From Chimaeribacter coloradensis (GTDB lineage: Bacteria > Pseudomonadota > Gammaproteobacteria > Enterobacterales > Enterobacteriaceae), in NCBI RefSeq assembly GCF_002858715.1, contig NZ_PJZH01000010.1, positions 1 through 64,000 of the forward strand: a stretch of DNA of 64,000 nt, written 5' to 3'. Shown here piece by piece: positions 9,137 through 20,518 of the stretch. The notes below the pieces were generated by a model. The model saw only the letters and a program-made list of their open reading frames with translations, ran no database searches and was not told the origin of the DNA. Within the stretch, counting starts at the first letter, position 1; the number at the start of each line of letters is the position of its first letter. The position numbers were made by a program, and so were the translations under genes.

Positions 9137-9868
9137 ATGACGAGTTGGGACGGGCTGAATTCAGCCTATTTTACGTTAGATAAGGACGATCACATTTTTA
9201 ACGCGCTGGTGACCGCCATTGTTGAGCACCAGCTTTTGCCGGGCAGTAAATTGCCGGAAGAGGCGCTGGCAGATGCGTTCGGCGTCAGCCGCACCGGCAT
9301 CCGCCGGGTGTTACAGCGCCTTGCCGCAGTGCAACTGGTCACATTAACGCCCAAACGCGGTGCACAGGTGACCAGGCCGGACGCTGACGCCTCGCGTGAT
9401 CTGTTCGCCACCCGGCGGATGCTGGAGTGCGCCAACCTGCCGGCGGTGGTGGCGCACTGCCAGCCCCCGCATCTGGCGGCGATGAAAAAGATTGTCAGTG
9501 AGGAACAGCAGGCGCACACCGCCCATGACGGGGCGGCAGCAATCCGGCTCTCCGCCGCCTTTCACGTTCAGCTTCAGGCGATCTCCGGCAACGCGGTACT
9601 GACGGAGCTGGTCTCCCAGCTGACGCTGCGCTCATCGCTGGTGGTGGCCGCCTGGGGCGCGCCGTGGCAACAGGGCTGCCGCTGCCACGATCATGATGAT
9701 CTGCTGGCGCTGCTGAAAGCGCGGGACACCGCCGCGCTTACGGCCCATATGCACCGCCATTTTGACTCGATTCTCGCCAGCCTGCGCTTTGAGGCGGCGG
9801 AAGACACCATGCCGGATTTCGCCCGTCTCTTCGCGCCGTACCACACGGCCCTCACCAGTAAGGAGTGA
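9137..9868 (+). CDS. hpxS: GntR-family (FCD) regulator of allantoin genes
   Basis: 243 residues. The N-terminal winged helix includes LPGSKLPEEALADAFGVSRT and GIRRVLQRLAAVQLVTLTP. The C-terminal FCD ligand domain keeps histidines that bind metal or ligand (FHVQL, HDDLLALL, MHRHFD). Divergent from hpxC and co-directional with hpxA and hpxB, so it probably autoregulates the locus in response to a purine breakdown intermediate. The hpxA ribosome-binding site AAGGAG overlaps its stop codon, indicating translational coupling. Confidence 0.87.
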   Translation: MTSWDGLNSAYFTLDKDDHIFNALVTAIVEHQLLPGSKLPEEALADAFGVSRTGIRRVLQRLAAVQLVTLTPKRGAQVTRPDADASRDLFATRRMLECANLPAVVAHCQPPHLAAMKKIVSEEQQAHTAHDGAAAIRLSAAFHVQLQAISGNAVLTELVSQLTLRSSLVVAAWGAPWQQGCRCHDHDDLLALLKARDTAALTAHMHRHFDSILASLRFEAAEDTMPDFARLFAPYHTALTSKE

Positions 9869-9872
9869 TCCC

Positions 9873-10619
9873 ATGTCCCCACGTCCGTTAATCATCCAGG
9901 TGATCAACCCCAACACCAGTGACGCCATGACGGCCACCATTGCCGCCGCCGCGCGGGTGGTGGCTGCCCCCGGCAATGAGATTCTGGCGGTTTGCCCGCA
10001 AGAGGGCGCGCCCTCGATTGAAGGCCATTTTGATGAGGCGATCGCCACCCTTGGCGTGCTCGAACAGGTGAAACTCGGCCGGGATGCCGGCGTCGACGGC
10101 CATATCATCGCCTGTTTCGGCGATCCGGGCCTGCTGGCGGCGCGTGAGCTGGCCACCGCGCCCGTAATCGGCATCGCCGAGGCGGCTATGCACCTCGCCA
10201 CGCTGGTGGCGACCCGCTTCTCCATCGTCACCACCTTGCCGCGCACGCTGACCATCGCCCGCCACCTGCTGCACCAGTACGGGTTCGAGCGCCACTGTGC
10301 CGGGCTGCACGCCATCGACCTGCCGGTGCTGGCGCTGGAGGACGGCAGCGGCACCGCCCAGCAGAAAGTGCGTGAACAGTGCATCGCCGCGCGTGACCGC
10401 GACGGCAGCGGGGCGGTGGTGCTGGGCTGCGGCGGCATGGCCGACCTGGCACGGTCGCTGACGGACGAGCTCGGCATCCCGGTGATCGACGGCGTCAGTG
10501 CGGCGGTGAAAATGGTCGAGGCGCTGGCCGCGCTCGGGCTGCGCACCAGCAAACAGGGCGATCTGGCCTACCCGCTGGCGAAACCGCTCTCCGGCCGCTT
10601 CCACGGGCTCAATCAGTAA
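9873..10619 (+). CDS. hpxA: allantoin racemase, Asp/Glu/hydantoin racemase family
   Basis: 248-residue cytoplasmic cofactor-independent racemase. N-terminal IQVINPNTS is the hydantoin/allantoin racemase signature. Two catalytic cysteines are visible in IIACFGDPGL and VLGCGGMADL. It would interconvert S- and R-allantoin so that stereospecific allantoinase can use both. ATG 9873 is chosen because AAGGAG lies 7 bases upstream and the downstream sequence aligns with the family; longer in-frame readings enter hpxS. Followed by hpxB 35 bases later. Confidence 0.87.
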   Translation: MSPRPLIIQVINPNTSDAMTATIAAAARVVAAPGNEILAVCPQEGAPSIEGHFDEAIATLGVLEQVKLGRDAGVDGHIIACFGDPGLLAARELATAPVIGIAEAAMHLATLVATRFSIVTTLPRTLTIARHLLHQYGFERHCAGLHAIDLPVLALEDGSGTAQQKVREQCIAARDRDGSGAVVLGCGGMADLARSLTDELGIPVIDGVSAAVKMVEALAALGLRTSKQGDLAYPLAKPLSGRFHGLNQ

Positions 10620-10654
10620 TTTTCGATCGCTTTTTACTTTCACAAGGAGACGCT

Positions 10655-11632
10655 ATGCACGACAACCGACAAGAGGGCACCGCCATTGACCGGCCCGATT
10701 ATCGCTTCACGGAACACTACCCGCGTGACCTGATCGGCTATGCCGGGCGTCCGCCCCACGCCAGGTGGCCGGGCAACGCACGCATCGCGGTGCAGTTTGT
10801 GCTGAATTATGAAGAGGGCGGCGAGAATAACGTCCTGCACGGTGACGCCGGGTCGGAGCAATTTTTATCAGACATCATCGGCGCGGCCAGCTACCCGGAC
10901 CGCCATATGTCGATGGACTCCCTGTATGAATATGGGTCGCGCGCCGGGTTCTGGCGGATTCACCATGAGTTTGCCCGCCGCGGCCTGCCGCTGACCATTT
11001 TTGGCGTGGCGATGGCGCTGGCGCGTAACCCGGCGATTGTCGAGGCGATTAAACAGGCCAACTACGACGTGGTTAGCCACGGCTGGCGCTGGATCCACTA
11101 CCAGCAAATGGACGAAGCCACCGAGCGGCAGCATATGGAGAGGGCGGTGGCCATCCTGCGCGATCTGTTCGGGCAGGCACCGCTGGGCTGGTATACCGGC
11201 CGCGACAGCCCGAATACCCGGCGGCTGGTGGCGGAGCACGGCGGCTTCCAGTATGACAGCGACTACTACGGCGACGATCTGCCGTTCTGGTCTGAAGTGA
11301 CGCTGAGCGACGGCACGCGCAAACCGCACCTGATCATCCCTTATACCCTGGAGGCGAACGACATGCGCTTCGCCTCGCCGCAGGGCTACAACACCGCCGA
11401 GCAGTTCTATACCTACCTGAAAGACAGTTTTGATGTGCTGTATGCGGAAGGGGAGAGTGCGCCGAAAATGCTGTCGATCGGTATGCACTGCCGCCTGCTG
11501 GGGCGGCCGGGCAAATTCCGCGCGCTGCAACGGTTCCTGGATTACATCCAGCAGCATGAGCGGGTCTGGATCTGCCGCAGGCAGGACATCGCTGACCACT
11601 GGCGGGCCATGCACCCTTATCCATCAGCCTGA
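10655..11632 (+). CDS. hpxB: allantoinase, PuuE / polysaccharide deacetylase type
   Basis: 325 residues. Opens allantoin to allantoate. It belongs to the metal-independent PuuE group of the carbohydrate esterase 4 (NodB) fold, unrelated to the amidohydrolase AllB. Conserved stretches: RIAVQFVLNYEEGGENN, EYGSRAGFWRIHHEFARR, VVSHGWRWI, GWYTGRDSPNTRRLV and SIGMHCRLLGRPGKF. Strong ribosome-binding site AAGGAG 6 bases before the ATG. Third gene of the hpxSAB unit; the enzymes for allantoate breakdown are not in this window. Confidence 0.9.
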   Translation: MHDNRQEGTAIDRPDYRFTEHYPRDLIGYAGRPPHARWPGNARIAVQFVLNYEEGGENNVLHGDAGSEQFLSDIIGAASYPDRHMSMDSLYEYGSRAGFWRIHHEFARRGLPLTIFGVAMALARNPAIVEAIKQANYDVVSHGWRWIHYQQMDEATERQHMERAVAILRDLFGQAPLGWYTGRDSPNTRRLVAEHGGFQYDSDYYGDDLPFWSEVTLSDGTRKPHLIIPYTLEANDMRFASPQGYNTAEQFYTYLKDSFDVLYAEGESAPKMLSIGMHCRLLGRPGKFRALQRFLDYIQQHERVWICRRQDIADHWRAMHPYPSA

Positions 11633-11646
11633 ACAGCGCCGGCCTG

Positions 11647-11673
11647 AAAAAAGACCGGCCATCATGGCCGGTC
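11647..11673 (-). terminator. terminator of the nrdHIEF operon
   Basis: GACCGGCC, loop ATGAT, GGCCGGTC, then TTTTTT when read on the minus strand, 5 bases past the nrdF stop. The hairpin may also end hpxB transcription from the other side, though it lacks T's there. Confidence 0.9.
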
Positions 11674-11677
11674 GTTA

Positions 11678-14801
<3,124 letters not shown>

Positions 14802-14826
<25 letters not shown>

Positions 14827-15206
14827 AATTCAGTCACTCCCTTCATGACATTATCGACATCGCCCGGCGTGCCGAGCAATTCAAAGCGGTAGAGCAGGGG
14901 CACCCGGCATTTCTGCGCCACGATCTGCCCGGCGATGCCGTAAGCGGCACCAAAGTTGGTATTCCCGGCCGCAATAACCCCGCGAATTAACGCACGGTTA
15001 TCCGGCTGGTTAAGAAAACGGATCACCTGTGGCGGCACCGCGCCGTTCACACTGCCGCCGCCGTAGCTCGGCACCACCAGAATATAGGGCTGCGTCACCC
15101 GCAGCGGCGTGCGGTCCAGCGGGATACGCACCGCCGGCAGCCCAAGCTTGCCGATAAAGCGGTGGGTATTTTCCGAGCTGCTGGAGAAGTAGACCAGAGG
15201 GTGCAT
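14802..15206 (-). CDS. nrdI: NrdI flavodoxin-like maturation protein
   Basis: 134-residue flavoprotein that supplies an oxidant for assembling the Mn(III)2-tyrosyl radical cofactor of NrdF. Marked by [15 protein letters not shown], the FMN loop [28 protein letters not shown] and [11 protein letters not shown] use ATG 15206 ([11 protein letters not shown]), matching the family; the longer frame runs back into nrdH. Overlaps nrdE, follows nrdH by 10 bases. Confidence 0.95.
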
Positions 15207-15216
15207 CCGCTGCGGC

Positions 15217-15456
15217 TCAGCAGGCAGCGGCCAGCGTACTGAGCAGATCCGGGCGGAACCCGGACCAGTGCCGATCTCCGGCCACAATCACTGGTACCTG
15301 CTGGTAACCCAGGGATTTCACATGATGCAGGGCCGCGTCATCGGCGGTGAGATCGATCACCTGATAGGCGATTCCCTGGCGGTCCAGCGCGCGGTAGGTG
15401 GCGTTACACTGGACACAGTCCGGTTTGCTGTAAATAATAATGCTCATGATTCGCAT
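15217..15456 (-). CDS. nrdH: NrdH-redoxin
   Basis: 79-residue glutaredoxin-like protein with thioredoxin-type reduction, electron donor to NrdEF. The CVQC active site is at the N-terminus, with C-terminal [11 protein letters not shown] as in the family. ATG 15456 is preferred over the internal ATG at 15447 because AAAGG lies just upstream. First gene of nrdHIEF; the NrdR boxes sit 130-180 bases upstream. Confidence 0.95.
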   Translation of the reverse strand: MRIMSIIIYSKPDCVQCNATYRALDRQGIAYQVIDLTADDAALHHVKSLGYQQVPVIVAGDRHWSGFRPDLLSTLAAAC

Positions 15457-15587
15457 TTACCTTTGTGTGGCTGAGACGTGGGCGTTATTCTGTCTGCCGC
15501 GTGTAATGCAGGGCAGGCAGGCGGCGGTAATTTATTCAATGGCACAAGGCAGGTTCGGGCAGGAACCTTGCGCACTGCTTTGAAGAA

Positions 15588-15635
15588 AATACTAGATATT
15601 GATCTAAATTATTTCAACCACACAATATCTAGTGT
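15588..15635. promoter_or_regulatory. tandem NrdR boxes upstream of nrdHIEF
   Basis: Two 16-bp palindromic sites: AATACTAGATATTGAT (15588-15603) and ACACAATATCTAGTGT (15620-15635). The second fits the NrdR consensus essentially perfectly. Centres are 32 bp apart, about three helical turns, the phasing expected for cooperative binding by the ATP-cone repressor NrdR. No other feature was recognised in the remaining intergenic sequence (15457-15822) apart from a small GCCGGGC/GCCCGGC hairpin at 15743-15759. Confidence 0.88.
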
Positions 15636-15822
15636 TTGACTGAATTGTGACCTCAATGGTCTGTCAGCCCGCAGCACAAGCCGCGTCAAGCCCTGAAAAT
15701 TTTTTTTGCCCTGATAAGCGGGCAGAAGAAGCCACGCAAAACGCCGGGCAAAGCCCGGCATAAAAGACGCGTGATAGTAGGGGGTATGACCTTTAAGAAA
15801 TGATCGGCAGGGATAAAACAGT

Positions 15823-15843
15823 CAGGCCGCCGGTAGCGGCCTG
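15823..15843 (-). terminator. terminator after ygaM
   Basis: On the minus strand CAGGCCGC, loop TACCG, GCGGCCTG, followed by ACTGTTTTA, about 10 bases past the ygaM stop. Confidence 0.7.
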
Positions 15844-15852
15844 TTTTGCAGG

Positions 15853-16149
15853 TTAACGGCGCGCCAGCAGGAAGCCGACCACCACCCCGACTGCCGCGCC
15901 GATACCGACGCCCTGCCAGGGGTTCGTTTTCACATAGCCTTTCGCTTTGCCGGCAATCTCCCGCGCGCTGGGGGCATCGTTAAGCCGGGCACGGCTGTTA
16001 CGCAGTACATCTTCCGCTTTACTGCGAATTGCCTCTGCGGCGTCCTGGCTGCGGGTGCGCGAAGATTGCAGCACCTCATCAAGGGTATCTGCCAGCAGCG
16101 TGACGTCCTGGTCAATTTCGCGTTCCACTTTCTCAGATTTTTTAAACAT
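15853..16149 (-). CDS. ygaM: YgaM, DUF883-family inner-membrane-anchored protein
   Basis: 98 residues of the ElaB/YqjD/YgaM family. A charged, helical cytoplasmic part is followed by KTNPWQGVGIGAAVGVVVGF, a single C-terminal membrane segment, then LLARR. Paralogues YqjD and ElaB bind ribosomes at the membrane in stationary phase. I choose YgaM among the three because nrdHIEF lies next to ygaM in E. coli and ygaC is also nearby here. Function of YgaM itself is unknown. Confidence 0.85.
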   Translation of the reverse strand: MFKKSEKVEREIDQDVTLLADTLDEVLQSSRTRSQDAAEAIRSKAEDVLRNSRARLNDAPSAREIAGKAKGYVKTNPWQGVGIGAAVGVVVGFLLARR

Positions 16150-16418
16150 TTGCCTCTCCCTTTTGCATTGTATCCTTTAAGCATAGACCAAAATAACGCA
16201 GGCACCGTAAATCCGCCCCCCGTTGTCACCCCATCGGGGATTTCGGCACTTTATTGAGGTATATCAGCACAGGAACCCGGTTCACGGGGGAGAGTGGCGC
16301 AACCCCGCTATGACTGAGCCATTACGATGGATAACCGGTTCTGAGGGTAACAAAGAAGGGAATGATAAAAGTGCTCCCCCATCCACAGGGTTGCCCTTTC
16401 CCCTGTTACGCCCCTTTG

Positions 16419-16431
16419 TACATTTCGTTAC
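16419..16431 (+). promoter_or_regulatory. RstA box of the asr promoter
   Basis: TACATTTCGTTAC matches the RstA recognition site TACATNTNGTTACA except for the last base, lying about 98 bp upstream of the asr start. In E. coli RstA (and PhoB) drive acid induction of asr. The rest of 16150-16528 holds no gene I can support. Confidence 0.75.
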
Positions 16432-16528
16432 GCAGCGACACCAATCACTCACGGAGCGGTAACAGGAAACTGCGTAGACTCTCCTCACCGGCCTACTTCG
16501 GGCTGACTCCAACACGCTGAGGAATGTT

Positions 16529-16957
16529 ATGAAAAAGATCGTCGCTATGATTGTTGCCGCTACCCTGGGTATGTCCTCTGTGGCGTTTGCTGCGGAAACG
16601 GCAACGTCCGCTCCGGCTGCACCGGCTGCAACCACCACCACCGCGCCGGCTGCTGCGGCACCTGCGGCTAAAACCGTACACCACAAAAAGCACAAGAAAG
16701 CGGTAGCCCAGAAAGCCCAGGCTGCTAAAAAACATAAAAAAGCGGCCAAGAAAAATGTAGAGCAGAAAGCTCAGGCTGCGAAAAAGACCCACAAAAAAGT
16801 GACCCATAAAGCGCCGGTTGCTCAGAAAGCCCAGGCTGCCAAAAAGGTTCACAAAAAAGTGACCCATAAAGCACCGGTTGCCCAGAAAGCGCAGGCTGCC
16901 AAAAAGACCCACAAAAAAGTGACCCACAAAAAAGCAGCCGCTAACACCGCTGCGTAA
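16529..16957 (+). CDS. asr: acid shock protein Asr
   Basis: 142-residue periplasmic, extremely basic Ala/Lys/His-rich protein, induced by acid and thought to be processed and to buffer or protect periplasmic proteins. The signal peptide [21 protein letters not shown] is followed by AETATSAP, the same junction as in E. coli Asr (about 102 residues). It is longer because of a 20-residue repeat ([20 protein letters not shown]-like) present three times. RstA box upstream and a strong terminator downstream. Confidence 0.93.
   Translation: MKKIVAMIVAATLGMSSVAFAAETATSAPAAPAATTTTAPAAAAPAAKTVHHKKHKKAVAQKAQAAKKHKKAAKKNVEQKAQAAKKTHKKVTHKAPVAQKAQAAKKVHKKVTHKAPVAQKAQAAKKTHKKVTHKKAAANTAA
16763..16942 (+). 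repeat. three tandem 60-bp repeats inside asr
   Basis: Units begin CAGAAAGC at 16763, 16823 and 16883 and are nearly identical; the third diverges at its end. In frame, so copy-number change lengthens Asr by 20 residues per unit. Confidence 0.9.
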
Positions 16958-17007
16958 GGGCTTGCTTCAGAGGGCGGCCGCCGCTGCCCTCTGCACGACT
17001 CCATGCG

Positions 17008-17034
17008 ACGCCCGTCTTGTACGGGCGTTTTTTT
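17008..17034 (+). terminator. terminator after asr
   Basis: ACGCCCGT, loop CTTGT, ACGGGCGT followed by TTTTTT. It lies between asr and the small ydgU-like gene, so that gene would be expressed by read-through or its own promoter. Confidence 0.92.
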
Positions 17035-17055
17035 AGCGTCAGGGCGGTGGCTGTC

Positions 17056-17154
17056 ATGTTAAAACGCTATCGGTTTGAAGTGATTTTTGCCGGGGTCACG
17101 CTCTGCGGCCTGGTGGTGGCCTGGGCACTGTTTCTGGCAGATGGGCTGTTATAA
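17056..17154 (+). CDS. ydgU: YdgU-like small membrane protein (32 aa)
   Basis: A 32-codon frame starting MLKRYRFEVIFAGVTLCG and ending ADGLL. A basic N-terminus is followed by one hydrophobic helix of about 20 residues. E. coli has the small protein YdgU directly downstream of asr, beginning with the same (K/R)RYRFE motif, so position and sequence agree. Too short for usual gene calling. GGGCGGTGG upstream at 17041-17050 is a weak ribosome-binding site. Function unknown; in E. coli it is acid-induced with asr. Confidence 0.75.
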   Translation: MLKRYRFEVIFAGVTLCGLVVAWALFLADGLL

Positions 17155-17287
17155 ACCGGTGCCGCGGGGAACGCCTGCGGCAGCCCTGAAGTAACCCGAT
17201 AAATTTTCTCACCTTTTTAACATATCCCGTTCCCCGTTCAGGCGCTATGCTGTTAACTTCCTGCATTTTTTCAGCTCAGGCCCGACC

Positions 17288-18490
17288 ATGCCCGTTAGCC
17301 ACGCACGCCATAACCTGCAACTCAATAAGCGCATCCTGTCGATCGTCGTTTTCACCTTCGTCTGTTACCTTACTATCGGGCTGCCGCTGGCGGTGCTGCC
17401 GGGGTTCGTTCACCACACTTTAGGCTATAACTCGGTCCTGGCCGGGCTGATTATCAGCGTTCAGTATTTTGCCACGCTGGTCAGCCGCCCCCACGCCGGG
17501 CGGTATGCCGATATGCTGGGGCCGAAAAAGGTTGTGCTGTTCGGGCTGGCCTGCTGCGGCATGAGCGGGCTATGTTACGCCCTGGCTTTCTGGAACACCG
17601 GCCAGCCGCTGCTGAGCCTGATTTTGCTCTGCCTTGGCCGGGTGCTGCTCGGGGTGGGGGAAAGCTTTGCCAGCACCGGCTCGACCCTGTGGGGGATCGG
17701 GGCGGTCGGGTCGATGCATACCGCCCGGGTGATCTCCTGGAACGGCGTGGCTACCTACGGGGCGATGGCCGTCGGCGCACCGCTTGGCGTCTGGCTTAAC
17801 CAGCAGTGGGGGCTGGCGGGCGTTGCCTGGGTGATTGTGCTGGCGGTGGCGGCGGCGATGCTGCTGGCCAGCCGTAAAGCACCGATCTCGGTGGTGGCCG
17901 GTAACCGCATCGCCTTCAGCGCGGTAGTGGGGCGCATCTGGCTCTACGGCCTGGGGCTGGGCTTCGGCACCATCGGCTTCGGCGTCATCGCCACCTTTAT
18001 CACCCTCTATTACGGCGACCGCGGCTGGCAGGGCGCGGCCTTCTCGCTGACCCTGTTCAGCCTTGGCTTTGTCGGTATCCGCCTGATATTCAGCAACAAC
18101 ATCAACCGCTACGGCGGGCTGAAGGTGTCGCTGGTCTCGTTCCTGTTTGAGATTGGCGGCCTGCTGCTGATCTGGGGGGCCGCCACCCCGCTGATGGTAG
18201 AGTGCGGGGCGTTCCTGACCGGGGCCGGTTTCTCGCTGGTGTTCCCGGCGCTGGGCGTGGAGGCGGTAAAACAGGTGCCGGTGCAGAACCAGGGCACGGC
18301 GCTCGGCCTCTACTCCGCCTTTCTGGATCTCGGCCTCGGGCTGACCGGCCCGGTGGCCGGGTTTATCATCAACCATGCCGGGATCGCCTCTGTCTACCTG
18401 GTGGCCGCGCTGACCGTGGGCGTCGCCTGGCTGATTACGCTGACGTTGCAACTGCGCCGCCGCCTGCCGCCGGACAGCAGCACAGGCTGA
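17288..18490 (+). CDS. MFS transporter, YhhS/YfcJ group
   Basis: 400-residue inner-membrane major facilitator with 12 predicted helices. YFATLVSRPHAGRYADMLGP is the loop 2-3 MFS motif, and GRVLLGVGESFASTGSTLWG and VISWNGVATYGAMAVGAPLG are hallmarks of the YhhS/YfcJ (UPF0226) group. Members are putative drug, sugar or glyphosate exporters; the substrate here is unknown. It stands alone, with no regulator adjacent. The start follows a spaced AG-rich stretch; MPVSHARHN is plausible. Confidence 0.85.
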   Translation: MPVSHARHNLQLNKRILSIVVFTFVCYLTIGLPLAVLPGFVHHTLGYNSVLAGLIISVQYFATLVSRPHAGRYADMLGPKKVVLFGLACCGMSGLCYALAFWNTGQPLLSLILLCLGRVLLGVGESFASTGSTLWGIGAVGSMHTARVISWNGVATYGAMAVGAPLGVWLNQQWGLAGVAWVIVLAVAAAMLLASRKAPISVVAGNRIAFSAVVGRIWLYGLGLGFGTIGFGVIATFITLYYGDRGWQGAAFSLTLFSLGFVGIRLIFSNNINRYGGLKVSLVSFLFEIGGLLLIWGAATPLMVECGAFLTGAGFSLVFPALGVEAVKQVPVQNQGTALGLYSAFLDLGLGLTGPVAGFIINHAGIASVYLVAALTVGVAWLITLTLQLRRRLPPDSSTG

Positions 18491-18641
18491 AAAAAAGCGG
18501 GCAAAAACCTGCGCAGGCGCGGGTTATTTCATCAAGCGGGTGGAGAATATTCCGAAATCATCCAGAATGCAGGATAAAGGCATTGTCTGGTCGGGCTAAT
18601 ACGGTAAGGTCGCTGGGCAGTTCAAGATGCGAGGAGAAACA

Positions 18642-18977
18642 ATGTATTTACGGCCGGATGAAGTCGCACGGGTATTGGAAGGTTCAGGATTTGAGCGGGA
18701 CTACGTAGATGATAAAACCTACGGCTACCGCCGCGGTGTGCACTATGTGTATGTTAACCGCGAGGCCCGGCTGGGCCGCACGGCGCTGGTGATTCACCCG
18801 TCGCTGAAAGATTACAGCCTGCGTTTTGCGCAGCCGACCTCAGAAATACGCACCAGCCAGCATTACACAGAGTTTCCGCGTGACCCATCGGGCGGCGGTG
18901 ACCTCTACTACGGCATTCCCCACGGGTTCAGTTCGCGCCAGCTGCTGGCCAGCTACCTGGAGAATGTTTTCAAGTAA
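18642..18977 (+). CDS. ygaC: YgaC, DUF2002-family protein
   Basis: 111-residue soluble protein with the family opening [17 protein letters not shown], followed by [27 protein letters not shown] and [13 protein letters not shown] 18642 is used because GAGGAG lies 8 bases upstream; the in-frame ATG at 18627 has no such site. In E. coli ygaC is Fur-controlled and lies beside ygaM-nrdHIEF; here it is about 2.5 kb from ygaM. Biochemical function unknown. Confidence 0.88.
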   Translation: MYLRPDEVARVLEGSGFERDYVDDKTYGYRRGVHYVYVNREARLGRTALVIHPSLKDYSLRFAQPTSEIRTSQHYTEFPRDPSGGGDLYYGIPHGFSSRQLLASYLENVFK

Positions 18978-19418
18978 TCACACCAGGTGGATTTGGTTAT
19001 AGGTTTCGTTGTAGTGGCGGCGGAACTGTGCCAGCTCAAACGGCTCCAGGTCCAGCTCGGAAAAGTAGAACAGCGCCTGTTCGGCGTGCTCATTGGTCAG
19101 CATCGGTGAAAGGTGCGCGCGGATCAACACCTCGCGCCAGTGGGCAATGTTTTCCGGGGAGTCATCCCGCACAAAGGTCTGATAGATAAAGACGATATAG
19201 GCTGCCTTGCGCAGCTCTTCAGCATAACCGCGGCTGATGGCGCGCGTGAACATCTGGCTCTGCCGCTTTCCCATCTCCAGCAACATCGACTCAATCACCA
19301 GCGGTTTTACCTTCAGCAGCGCGGCCAGCGAGTCGTTGGCTTTGCGGGTGTCGGCGGTCATCACCAGATACCCGGCCACAAAGACCGCCACCAGCGCGGC
19401 AATGATAATCCATGTCAT
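18978..19418 (-). CDS. YicN-like DUF1198 membrane protein
   Basis: 146 residues. MTWIIIAALVAVFVAGYLVM is an N-terminal membrane helix, followed by a soluble helical domain ending NETYNQIHLV. Length and N-terminus agree with E. coli YicN (150). The start at 19418 is chosen by that alignment; the 43-residue in-frame extension lacks family support. Its stop is directly adjacent to the ygaC stop (convergent). Function unknown. Confidence 0.75.
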   Translation of the reverse strand: MTWIIIAALVAVFVAGYLVMTADTRKANDSLAALLKVKPLVIESMLLEMGKRQSQMFTRAISRGYAEELRKAAYIVFIYQTFVRDDSPENIAHWREVLIRAHLSPMLTNEHAEQALFYFSELDLEPFELAQFRRHYNETYNQIHLV

Positions 19419-19708
19419 GGGAACGTCAGCTCTCCAGCTTGCCGGATGCCGGGTGGCACCCGCTGCACTGCCTGAGTGTATCTGCTTCTTTGGGGAATAG
19501 GCGTGCGGCGGCCGAAATGTCTGACTGATTGATGAAAAAACCGGCACGAACTGTGGGCGCGGGCGCAGATAATCCGTTGAAAAAGCGATCTCTCCAGCAA
19601 ATTTTGCAGCCTGAGGTAGGGCAATGGCGGGCGGTACGCTACAACCGATTCAGAGCGGAACGTAAATGAGAAATGTTCCCGGTTCCCCTGACTGAGGTTG
19701 GCGACACT

Positions 19709-20518
19709 ATGCCGGAAATTCTGCCCATTGCCCCACGTGAAGGTTATTTTGGCGTCAGCCGTTTTGCGCCCGGCAGCCGGCATTACCCGCGCCTCCAGCA
19801 GGGGGTGCAGATTCTGGCGCTGATCAGCGGCAGCCTGGAGATTGACGTCGCCGGGGAGACGCGGCACCTGTTGCCGGGCAATATGGCGCTGCTGTTGCCG
19901 CAACACCCGGCCTGTTTCCGCTTCGACGCCCAGCAGGAGAGCCGTCACAGCTGGTGCCAGCTCGATTTTGATGAGATCCCCCCGGTGTTGCAGCACTACC
20001 TCAACAGCCTGGCCCCGCAGCTGCCGGTAGACCTGCAGATGGAGCAGATGATGGAACTGGGTGTCAGCATCACCGGCGCGCGCCATATCAATAACCACCG
20101 GGTGCTGATTGAACTGGCGCAGACGCTGCTGCATTACTACTCGGCGCTGGGGGCGCTGGAGGAGGGGGCACGGCCGCGCGCCATGCCGCGTGGGTTACGG
20201 CAGGCCTGCCGTTATATCAGCACCCATTACCAGCAACCGCTGGTGCTGGAGGATATTGCGCAACATGCACACTGCTCGGTCAATCACCTGATAAACCTGT
20301 TTAAGCACTACCTGAATACCACCCCGGCGCGTTATTTGCGGCAGGTGAGAATTAACCAATCCGAGGTATTACTGAAGCACACGCAGCAGTCAGTGAATAA
20401 GATCGCGGAACAGTGCGGTTTTATTTCACCCTTCCATTTTTCACGGGTATTTAAAGCAGCGAATGCCCTGTCGCCGCGCCAGTTCCGCGATCGATGCCGT
20501 GCGCAGGCCGCGCGTTAG
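19709..20518 (+). CDS. AraC-family transcriptional regulator
   Basis: About 269 residues. The N-terminal cupin-like sensor domain includes LISGSLEIDVAGETRHLLPG and NMALLLPQHPACFRF. The C-terminal double HTH (about residues 170-265) carries LEDIAQHAHCSVNHLINLFK and IAEQCGFISPFHFSRVFK, the second being the AraC signature. The ligand is probably a carbohydrate, given the sensor type and the nearby amylase, but this is inference. Start uncertain: ATG 19709 (GAGG 12 bases upstream) or 19673. The stop overlaps the end of the small His-rich lipoprotein gene on the other strand. Confidence 0.82.
   Translation: MPEILPIAPREGYFGVSRFAPGSRHYPRLQQGVQILALISGSLEIDVAGETRHLLPGNMALLLPQHPACFRFDAQQESRHSWCQLDFDEIPPVLQHYLNSLAPQLPVDLQMEQMMELGVSITGARHINNHRVLIELAQTLLHYYSALGALEEGARPRAMPRGLRQACRYISTHYQQPLVLEDIAQHAHCSVNHLINLFKHYLNTTPARYLRQVRINQSEVLLKHTQQSVNKIAEQCGFISPFHFSRVFKAANALSPRQFRDRCRAQAAR

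Noticed and set aside
16763-16942. Regular 60-bp repeats as a possible CRISPR array
   Set aside because: Units are contiguous, in frame and encode the Asr Lys/Ala repeat; there are no unique spacers or cas genes.
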